Shown here in pieces: positions 1 to 6,257 of a DNA stretch of 9,128 nucleotides. The stretch comes from Methanobacteriota archaeon (GTDB lineage: Archaea; Thermoplasmatota; Poseidoniia; Poseidoniales; Poseidoniaceae). The stretch covers positions 6,510 to 15,637 of the forward strand of contig NZGQ01000060.1 of NCBI GenBank assembly GCA_002689565.1, given 5' to 3'. Numbering within the stretch: the first letter of the stretch is position 1; every line of letters starts with the position of its first letter. The notes under the pieces are model-generated. The model ran no database searches, was not told where the DNA came from, and saw only the letters and a program-made list of their open reading frames with translations. The translations under genes were made by a program, and so were the position numbers.

Positions 1-645
1 TCTGTTTATAGATTCGAGGGGCAAGTGTCATTGTTCAATTATCAAGGAGGTCCTCGATACCGAGATTTGTTTCCTGAAGCACCGCCTGACCATTTGATAC
101 CATCTTGTTCCGAGGCAGGTGTTCTTGGTGTTTTGCCGGGGATTATTGGATGTTTACAGGTGAACGAAGCAGTGAAAATATTGGTCAATATTGGTGAACC
201 CCTATCTGGTAAATTGCTGATATATGATGCACTTGAATCTACTCAAAAGATTCTGAAGTTCACAAATTCGGACAATGAACACATTGAAGAGCCAAATCCT
301 TCACAGGCAGGAATGATGTTCCACGAAATCGACTCCGCTAATGCGATCGCTAAAATGAAAGATGGATGGTCACCTTATTTCATCGATGTTCGTTCACAAC
401 AAGAGAATCAAGAAGCAAGAATTGCAAAAGCAGTTGATTTATGCCCCCACACTGAGATATTGTCGGCTATAGGCCGTATTCCCAAGGATGTAGACGTTTT
501 AGTTCACTGTAGATCAGGGATGAGGTCACAACTCGCAATCATGCATTTACTGGAAGCCGGTTATGATTCCATGAAAATGTACAATTTGTCAGGCGGTATT
601 ATCGGTTGGGCCGATGTTGACCCAGAAGGCATAATTCAAGGCTGA
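1..645 (+). CDS. moeB: MoeB/ThiF-type adenylyltransferase C-terminal part fused to rhodanese domain (5' partial)
   Basis: The reading frame is open from base 1, so the gene starts upstream and a GTG at 25 is internal: residues before it (RFEGQ) already match the conserved stretch of the family. What is visible is the end of an E1-like domain that adenylates the C-terminal glycine of a ubiquitin-like sulfur carrier (MoaD, ThiS or archaeal SAMP type), including PSCSEAGVLG with the putative thioester/persulfide cysteine at bases 106-108. A rhodanese domain follows, with DVR and the active loop HCRSGMRS (cysteine at 508-510), expected to hold the sulfur as persulfide. This is the MOCS3/Uba4-like order, acting in the cytosol in molybdopterin synthesis or tRNA thiolation. 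The usual zinc cysteines are absent: the CxxC before LFPE is R-Y-R-D, and no second CxxC precedes the rhodanese. The ATP-binding Rossmann part lies outside the window. The symbol is by domain similarity; the sulfur-carrier partner is not visible. Confidence 0.87.
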   Translation, partial: SVYRFEGQVSLFNYQGGPRYRDLFPEAPPDHLIPSCSEAGVLGVLPGIIGCLQVNEAVKILVNIGEPLSGKLLIYDALESTQKILKFTNSDNEHIEEPNPSQAGMMFHEIDSANAIAKMKDGWSPYFIDVRSQQENQEARIAKAVDLCPHTEILSAIGRIPKDVDVLVHCRSGMRSQLAIMHLLEAGYDSMKMYNLSGGIIGWADVDPEGIIQG

Positions 646-673
646 GACATATCTACAACGGGTCAACATTCAA

Positions 674-693
674 GTTGCTAATAGTAGAGCAAC
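674..693 (+). repeat. short inverted repeat upstream of the response-regulator start
   Basis: GTTGCT (674-679) and AGCAAC (688-693) are perfect 6-bp arms around an 8-base spacer, ending five bases before the GTG at 699. The repeat covers the alternative TTG start. It could be an operator or a leader hairpin, but arms this short also arise by chance. Confidence 0.3.
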
Positions 694-698
694 AGTCT

Positions 699-1745
699 GT
701 GCCGAAACTCATCGTAGCCGACGAGAATGAAGGTCGGCGTAACCTTCTTGCTGGGACATTGGAGCGTGCAGGCTACGAAGTTACCCGAGCAGGTACTTTG
801 CGGCAAGCGGAAGGAACTGCCCTAGCTACGATGCCTGAAGTTGTTCTAATCGATGGGGAATGGAAAACTGGAGATGCCATAGATGCATCTCAAAGATTGA
901 TGTCAGATCCTGAATTTGCTTTCAAATGTAGAATCGTAGTACTTTCACGAACCGTATCTGATGATTACTTGTCCTCAGCAGCTAGAGCAGGAATTTGTGA
1001 AGTCATCTCCAAGCCTGTTGATATGAACAAATTGCTCGGTCAACTGGAGAAGCATTCCAAGAAGCAATTCGTCCCACCACCTGCTGAAGTTGCTAATGCA
1101 GCGGGAACAGGTGGTGCTGGTTCGTTTGACGTTTCAATGGTCATGAATGATGGTAAGTGGGCATTGCCAATGCTCAAAGGAATTGTAACACCTGAAAAGA
1201 TCAATGTTGATTTTATTAATGAAATTCTTACTCAGTTAGGAGAAGAGGGTATTGAGGTTGAAGAAAACCTAGACCCTTCACTTATGTCCAACATCCTTAG
1301 GGTTGCACTAAACAGTATTGTTGGGGATATGGATGCCTCCAATATACCAGAAGAACGAGCAGCAACTCAGGGATTACCAACTGCCAAAAAAAGCGCTAAA
1401 CTGGGTTCTAAATCAACTGTTAGGAAAACCGGTGGCAGTTCTATGGAAGAAATCCTACAAAATCAAGCAGATGGGATTGCTAGTGAGATAGAGGGTATAA
1501 TGGATGAAATACTCGACGAACAACCCGAACTGGTTGCATTGATTCCCGATAAGGATCAGGTCGTAATAGATCCTGCAGTACTCAAGTTTACTCGTTTAGT
1601 TGCAGAAACTGCTCACGAACTTATGTGGGATGTTGGAAAGCCTGGAAATGTTGCAGATCTTACCTTGCAAACGCGAATAGAAGATGTCACAGAAATGTTG
1701 GGGGATGTAATTTCCTCCCTTCCCAAGGAGGATGAGGAAGAATGA
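699..1745 (+). CDS. response-regulator receiver-domain protein with uncharacterised C-terminal region
   Basis: I chose the GTG at 699 because it gives MPKLIVADEN, a typical receiver-domain beginning; a TTG at 675 in the same frame would add eight residues. Residues about 3-122 form a complete CheY-like receiver: acidic pair D8/E9, phospho-acceptor D52 in VVLID, S83 in VVLS, and K105 in SKP. It should therefore be phosphorylatable by a histidine kinase, none of which is in the window. The remaining roughly 225 residues are not a helix-turn-helix, kinase, GGDEF or CheB-type output that I recognise. They contain a Gly/Ala-rich linker near 135-142, a helical segment, a basic Lys/Ser/Thr-rich stretch near 228-246, and a long acidic helical region ending in EDEEE. 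The stop codon overlaps the start of the MFS gene (ATGA), so the two are probably translated together. The receiver call is strong; the output function is unknown, and a protein-interaction output is more likely than DNA binding. Confidence 0.85.
   Translation: MPKLIVADENEGRRNLLAGTLERAGYEVTRAGTLRQAEGTALATMPEVVLIDGEWKTGDAIDASQRLMSDPEFAFKCRIVVLSRTVSDDYLSSAARAGICEVISKPVDMNKLLGQLEKHSKKQFVPPPAEVANAAGTGGAGSFDVSMVMNDGKWALPMLKGIVTPEKINVDFINEILTQLGEEGIEVEENLDPSLMSNILRVALNSIVGDMDASNIPEERAATQGLPTAKKSAKLGSKSTVRKTGGSSMEEILQNQADGIASEIEGIMDEILDEQPELVALIPDKDQVVIDPAVLKFTRLVAETAHELMWDVGKPGNVADLTLQTRIEDVTEMLGDVISSLPKEDEEE
1725..1731 (+). promoter_or_regulatory. Shine-Dalgarno site for the MFS gene
   Basis: AAGGAGG lies within the last codons of the response-regulator gene and ends 10 bases before the ATG at 1742. 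It is the only strong Shine-Dalgarno motif I see in the window, which fits internal (non-leaderless) translation of the downstream gene in an operon. It supports both the chosen start and the coupling implied by the ATGA overlap. Confidence 0.7.
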
Positions 1746-2998
1746 ATGAAACTGAAAAGAAGTGGGCTTTTTGGGCATTATCTTGTGCTTTTCTAGTTGA
1801 TTTTCTTGGTTATGCATTTATCGTACCAATTTTACCATCGTGGAAACAAGAGTTTGCATTATCAAATACCGAAGCTACAGCCTTGGTTTCACTTTGGGCA
1901 GTTCCTTTATTCCTACTCGGTCCCAAGACTGGTAGAATCACAGACAAATTTGGTGCAGGAAAGACAATTCTGTTCTCATTGTTCTGCCTTACTGCAGCAG
2001 CACTGCTGTACCTAGTTGCAATGAAAGTCACATTTGTTGATGGCTTCATTATCCTTGCAATTGCCAGATTGATCCATGGTCTTTCAGGTGCTGCAATACT
2101 AACCGCTGGATTCGCTGCTGCAAGCGATATATGGCCTACTAAGTTTGGTGAAATTTCTGGAAAATTAATTGCAATGGCAACAATCGGTGGTCTTCTAGGT
2201 CCAGTTATAGGCGGGGTGGCTTATACAATTGGCCCTGAATATGCATTTATTGGCCTGGCATTGATTACAGCAGCAATCATACCTGTGGTTTATGTTACTA
2301 CAAAGGAATTAGGGCAAGGTAGTGGTGAGCCTGCCCAGGGCTCAGTACCGCTAAAAGTATTCATTCAGAATCCAGTTTTATTCAGAATTGGATTATTGGT
2401 TACTATGACAACCTTAGCCACTGGTGCACTGGAAGCAGGAATACCCCTATTCCTCGAGGATAATCTTGGATTAAATGCTGCTTGGATTGGAGCAGTACTT
2501 CTCGTAATGGTTGTAGCACAGGGTATTGGAGGTTGGATGTGGGGTGCATTGGTAGATCGTAACGGTCCAGTAAAATACATGATTTTTGGATGGTGGATAG
2601 TAACTATAGCAATGCTTGCGGCAGGATATGTTGCATACTCGATTAGCGATGCAACGTTGGCTGCATATTGCATTATCGTGATTCTAGGAATATTCCAATT
2701 CGCAATTGCTGCAGCCCAAGTTCCGATGTTACCTATGGTTGATACAGCAACTTCCCAAGTATACGGGAAAGGAGGTGCTGGTCTTGCCTTTGGAGCCTTT
2801 GGTACTGCGTGGGCTGCAGGGACAATAATTGGACCTATGGTAATCGGTCCTGTATTTGATTACACAGGATCTTGGGGAATTACTCTTGGAATACTAGCAA
2901 TTCCTATGTTCGTTGGATTAATCATTACAGTGACTAATCGACAAATGTTACGTGATTGTTACAATACCGAGATGTCTAAGCGCCTTGAATCCGAATGA
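1742..2998 (+). CDS. MFS transporter, DHA1-type (drug/small-molecule:H+ antiporter-like)
   Basis: This 418-residue, strongly hydrophobic protein has the length and 12-helix layout of the major facilitator superfamily and sits in the cytoplasmic membrane. An acidic residue, D20, lies in helix 1, as in amine and drug antiporters. The loop between helices 2 and 3 carries motif A (residues 60-74, with the G..TDKFG core). R109 starts a motif-B-like RxxxGxxxA in helix 4. Residues 149-158 (GGLLGPVIGG) form motif C in helix 5, which is characteristic of exporters that work as antiporters. A weaker motif-A copy, with G..VDRNG, appears in the second half. The start is fixed by a strong ribosome-binding site 10 bases upstream and by the 4-base ATGA overlap with the response-regulator gene. 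The substrate cannot be read from sequence; export of a drug-like or amine compound is an inference from D20 and motif C. Confidence 0.88.
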   Translation: MNETEKKWAFWALSCAFLVDFLGYAFIVPILPSWKQEFALSNTEATALVSLWAVPLFLLGPKTGRITDKFGAGKTILFSLFCLTAAALLYLVAMKVTFVDGFIILAIARLIHGLSGAAILTAGFAAASDIWPTKFGEISGKLIAMATIGGLLGPVIGGVAYTIGPEYAFIGLALITAAIIPVVYVTTKELGQGSGEPAQGSVPLKVFIQNPVLFRIGLLVTMTTLATGALEAGIPLFLEDNLGLNAAWIGAVLLVMVVAQGIGGWMWGALVDRNGPVKYMIFGWWIVTIAMLAAGYVAYSISDATLAAYCIIVILGIFQFAIAAAQVPMLPMVDTATSQVYGKGGAGLAFGAFGTAWAAGTIIGPMVIGPVFDYTGSWGITLGILAIPMFVGLIITVTNRQMLRDCYNTEMSKRLESE

Positions 2999-3053
2999 AT
3001 AAGCAATGGCATGGCTGATAAGAAACCTCCTTCTCGGAGTGTTGGGATGAACC

Positions 3054-5636
3054 ATGACTCAAGGACAGATGCCGCCTATCCGTGGTAAGGATTGGAGACC
3101 CTCAAAGGCTCTTGATTTCACAAATCCTTTACCTGCTGATGCAGCAAAAAGTGAGTTACTGCGCTTTGCTGCGGAAAGGCATGATGGTCATTTGCAGTTG
3201 ATTGGTGCAGTTTGGGATTTCGTTCATAGAGACGAGCAATCGTTTGACGGCGAGCAATGGCATGAGTTTTCCAACCGATTTCTAGATGCCCTTAAGCAAG
3301 GGCTTTCGGGTAGAGGCAAGGTCAAAGATTTGACAAAAGGAGAAATCATTCCTAGAAGGGATTCACAATTGCATCTTGAGAGAAGAGGTGACAGGTTCCT
3401 GGTTGATGTAGCACTTTGTTTGAGAAGATTAGCTCATTACATGTCAGTTTCAATGGAAATGCGAATGGAATGGCAGAGAATGATGACTAGGACGCGTAAC
3501 CTCGATAGCCATCTGAAGGAAATATTCACAGTAGGGATGGACACTCCTGATGGAGGTAAATTCGGTGGAAAAGGGTTCAGGTCTACATGGCAAGAAGGCT
3601 GTGTTGCTGTTGCTACTGCATTGAAAAGAAACCAAACTAATGAGCCAGACTCGCCATATGACGGGGACTTTGTTGCCCCTATGATTCGAGATATTGGCTT
3701 GTGTATGGCAATGGGAGACACTCCAGCAGATCTAATGACAGCACAAATGGGCAAGGCTGATTCTGTAATGAATGGAGGAATCGAAGCAGCAGGTGGTAGA
3801 GATTTACACGTCGGCTGTTTCCATAGAGGTGTTTTACCGCCAACTGCTCCTCTACCGATTGCCAGTGTAACGCTGACAGGTATGGCTCTATCCTCCTGGA
3901 AAAAAGAGGATGGAAGATTCCACGTAGCATGCATCGGTGAAGGCTCTTCTTCATCGGGAGAATGGTGGGAAGCACTCAATCTTGCAGCGACAAGAGGACT
4001 GCCAATATCTTACATTCTACAGAATAATCAAATCGCTTTGGATACACCTCCAATTAACCAATCTAATGTTGAGCTATGGGCGGATAAGGCAATAGCGATG
4101 GGTATGCCATCTTGGACAATAGATGGTTCTGACCCAGCCTCTTGGCATTCTTCAGTCGCATGTGCAAGAGAATTCACACTTTCTGGAGGAGGTCCTACTT
4201 TGATTCATGTTGAAACTATGAGGGGATGCGGACATGCCCATCATCACGATGATTTGTATCTTGGAGCACCATCAGGAACACCTCCTGGTTATGTCGATCG
4301 CGAATTGCTTGATTATTGGGAAGCAAAAGATCCACTTCCAACTCATCGCAACTTGATGCTCTCATTAGGTGTTACAGAAGATGAATTATCGGAAATGGAG
4401 TCTCAGGAAAATGAGTTGGTAAATGCAGCAAGAGAGCATGTTGAGGCAATGGACTGGGCAGATCCAAGTACGGTAACAAAAGGAATAACCTCACTGCATG
4501 ATGCAGATTCTCATGAGGACCATTTACAGCGTTTATCTGGGTCTAAAATCAATGAAGAACACGAACCAGTGCTCAAAGTAGGCGAATGCTTACTGGAATA
4601 TGCAGAGAAGGGTGGTTGGACTTATTCAAGAGCAATTCAACAAGCGATGTGTGACATCGCTGAAGAGTATGGTGACTCTACAATATTCATGGGAGAGGAT
4701 ATGGAAGTAGCAGGTGCCTTTGGTATGAATATCCCATTGAAGGCAAATGGTCATCAAGAAAAATTGCTGGACATGCCTTTGTGTGAGGCTGTAATCATTC
4801 ATTCTGCTACAGGTGCAGCCTTGGCAGGAATGAGGCCTATGGCTGAAATCCAGTTTGGTGGCTTCGCAGCATTGGCACACAATGCACTATTGAATAATGC
4901 AGCAATGCTACGTTGGCGTTGGGGAGCGAAAGTCCCTCTGACGGTTAGAGTTCCATTAGGTGCAAAGACACGTAGCGGGCCATTCCATGCAAATATGATT
5001 GAGTCATGGTATGCCAATGACCCGGGATTGGTTGTCGTAGCACCAGGTACTCCTCAGGATGCATATGATCTTTTGAGAGAGGCTGCTGAACTTGATGACC
5101 CCGTATTATTCCTCGAACACATTGGCCTGTATGGCTTACGAGGGGGTCTAACTGGTTGGGGTCAGAATATCAATCAAAACGTTGACACTCAGCCTGTGAA
5201 GGATGCAATCGAATCTGGTAAAAAGCTGAAAATAGGCAAAGCAGGAGTGGTTAGAGGAGGAAGAGATGTTACATTGGTGACATGGGGTTCAATGTTACAC
5301 ATTGCCAAACAAGCTGCTGATGTTTTGTCCAAAGAAGATATTGAAGTTGAGATAATTGATGTAAGGACATTGATTCCTTTCGACGCCGATACATGTGTAT
5401 CTAGTGTTACTAGAACCGGTAGGTTGGTTGTTCTACAAGAAGGCCAATGGTTTGGTGGAATCGGCCATTCAATGCAATCCAGAATCATGGAAGAGGCATT
5501 CTATGCACTGGAATCGGCGCCATTAGTAATAGGTGCTTTAGACACTCCTGTGCCATTTGCACCTCCATTAGAGGACCACACTATTCCTAATCTTGATCAT
5601 GTCGTAAAGGCTCTTCGTCAAGTGGTTCAGGGATGA
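3054..5636 (+). CDS. fused alpha/beta thiamine-diphosphate 2-oxoacid dehydrogenase E1 component (branched-chain type)
   Basis: This 860-residue protein carries both E1 subunits in one chain and should decarboxylate a 2-oxoacid (branched-chain 2-oxoacid is my preferred substrate) and pass the acyl group to lipoyl-E2. Residues 1 to about 138 are an extra N-terminal region of unknown role. The alpha part (about 139-440) has the thiamine-diphosphate motif G295-E296-G297 ending at N324-N325; GEG rather than GDG is usual in branched-chain E1. A loop follows with H394 and D399-D400. After a linker, the beta part (about 519-715) has GED (E548), DMPLCEA (E578) and the expected active-site histidine H645 in PFHA. 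The transketolase C-terminal domain occupies about 725-855. An in-frame TGA at 3048-3050 makes ATG 3054 the first possible start. No E2 or E3 gene is adjacent. Pyruvate or acetoin dehydrogenase remain alternatives. The 3' end overlaps the convergent aquaporin gene. Confidence 0.88.
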   Translation: MTQGQMPPIRGKDWRPSKALDFTNPLPADAAKSELLRFAAERHDGHLQLIGAVWDFVHRDEQSFDGEQWHEFSNRFLDALKQGLSGRGKVKDLTKGEIIPRRDSQLHLERRGDRFLVDVALCLRRLAHYMSVSMEMRMEWQRMMTRTRNLDSHLKEIFTVGMDTPDGGKFGGKGFRSTWQEGCVAVATALKRNQTNEPDSPYDGDFVAPMIRDIGLCMAMGDTPADLMTAQMGKADSVMNGGIEAAGGRDLHVGCFHRGVLPPTAPLPIASVTLTGMALSSWKKEDGRFHVACIGEGSSSSGEWWEALNLAATRGLPISYILQNNQIALDTPPINQSNVELWADKAIAMGMPSWTIDGSDPASWHSSVACAREFTLSGGGPTLIHVETMRGCGHAHHHDDLYLGAPSGTPPGYVDRELLDYWEAKDPLPTHRNLMLSLGVTEDELSEMESQENELVNAAREHVEAMDWADPSTVTKGITSLHDADSHEDHLQRLSGSKINEEHEPVLKVGECLLEYAEKGGWTYSRAIQQAMCDIAEEYGDSTIFMGEDMEVAGAFGMNIPLKANGHQEKLLDMPLCEAVIIHSATGAALAGMRPMAEIQFGGFAALAHNALLNNAAMLRWRWGAKVPLTVRVPLGAKTRSGPFHANMIESWYANDPGLVVVAPGTPQDAYDLLREAAELDDPVLFLEHIGLYGLRGGLTGWGQNINQNVDTQPVKDAIESGKKLKIGKAGVVRGGRDVTLVTWGSMLHIAKQAADVLSKEDIEVEIIDVRTLIPFDADTCVSSVTRTGRLVVLQEGQWFGGIGHSMQSRIMEEAFYALESAPLVIGALDTPVPFAPPLEDHTIPNLDHVVKALRQVVQG

Positions 5637-6204
5637 AGTTTGCCAGCACTGCTCCGATTACTGGTGCAACGATATATAGAATTAAATCACCTTCTCCAGA
5701 AACAATATTTGGTCCTAAAGTTCTAGCAGGATTCATGCTTGCTCCAGTAAGTTCTCCGAAAAAGAATGCAAGTATTCCAACCATTGTACCTACTCCTAAT
5801 GCTAGCGAGAATAGACCTACTTCTCTTCTTACCAATACGTGTATTGAAAACATTAGCAGTAAGGTAATTGAGATTTCAATTGCCCAAGAAGAACCAAGAG
5901 AAACAGCTGGTATTGTTGCGCCTGATACTACAACCATTGCAGCAGCCCAACCTCCCAAACACTGAGCAATGATGTATCCTGGTAATGCATTTTGCTCCAA
6001 ATCTCCCTTAGCTGCAAAAGCAATAGAAACAGCGGGATTAATGTGTGCTCCAGAAATTGGTTGAAAAATCATTATTGCACAAAAAACTCCTATGCCAAAC
6101 ATTGCGCTTACCGCCATGTGGCTAAATCCAAGGGCAACTGAACCGCATCCCAAAAGCACCATCAAAAAAGTCCCGCTAAATTCGGCAAAGTAGCGGTTCC
6201 ACAT
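5587..6204 (-). CDS. aquaporin-family (MIP) channel, aquaglyceroporin/NIP-like
   Basis: This 205-residue membrane protein has the two hallmark pore loops, HINPAV (NPA at 56-58) and MNPART (NPA at 158-160), placed in two half-repeats with about six helices, so it should form a water or small-solute channel. It is shorter than AqpZ (231 residues), with compact loops. By alignment to AqpZ by eye, the selectivity-filter positions are F36, A146, A155 and R161. The histidine typical of strict water channels is an alanine here, and the surroundings (ISGAH, AFA, YIIAQ, TGASMNPAR) recall NIP-type channels that pass glycerol or other small uncharged solutes. Substrate is inference. The ATG at 6204 follows a 53-bp divergent promoter region shared with the cation antiporter. 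The last 16 codons plus TAG lie antisense to the end of the E1 gene. Confidence 0.9.
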   Translation of the reverse strand: MWNRYFAEFSGTFLMVLLGCGSVALGFSHMAVSAMFGIGVFCAIMIFQPISGAHINPAVSIAFAAKGDLEQNALPGYIIAQCLGGWAAAMVVVSGATIPAVSLGSSWAIEISITLLLMFSIHVLVRREVGLFSLALGVGTMVGILAFFFGELTGASMNPARTLGPNIVSGEGDLILYIVAPVIGAVLANFIPEPLDEEPLRHDQD

Positions 6205-6257
6205 ACACTTTCTAGGTGTGATTATATTGATGAGTTTTCTCTATATATTTCGTAACC
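6205..6257. promoter_or_regulatory. divergent promoter region between aquaporin and cation antiporter, with TATA-like element
   Basis: These 53 bases separate two divergently transcribed membrane-protein genes. CTATATATTT at 6241-6250 is a good archaeal box-A candidate and is near-palindromic, so it could serve either direction. For the aquaporin it lies about 41 bases upstream of the ATG, giving a short leader of roughly 14 bases. For the antiporter it lies so close to the ATG at 6258 that transcription would begin about 6270, inside the annotated frame. A second AT-rich stretch, ATTATATTGA, lies at 6221-6230. No clear Shine-Dalgarno site precedes either start. Confidence 0.5.

Noticed and set aside
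25..30. GTG at 25 as the start of the MoeB-rhodanese gene
   Set aside because: The frame is open to base 1 and the residues before 25 continue the conserved family sequence, so the gene is cut by the window edge.
1995..2008. CAGCAG-CA-CTGCTG inverted repeat in the MFS gene
   Set aside because: It arises from repeated Ala/Leu codons, and the two-base loop is too tight to be a likely hairpin.
3027..3039. CTCC-TTCTC-GGAG hairpin between the MFS and E1 genes as a terminator
   Set aside because: The arms are only four bases and no T-run follows.
3936..3944. Loss of the thiamine-diphosphate motif (GEG instead of GDG)
   Set aside because: GEG is the normal form in branched-chain E1-alpha, and the NN end of the motif is present at the right distance.
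3437..3979. 180-codon minus-strand open frame
   Set aside because: It lies wholly antisense to conserved E1-alpha sequence, has no recognisable motif and no promoter.
5633..5965. 110-codon plus-strand open frame after the E1 gene
   Set aside because: It is antisense to the aquaporin gene, whose NPA motifs and length are clear.
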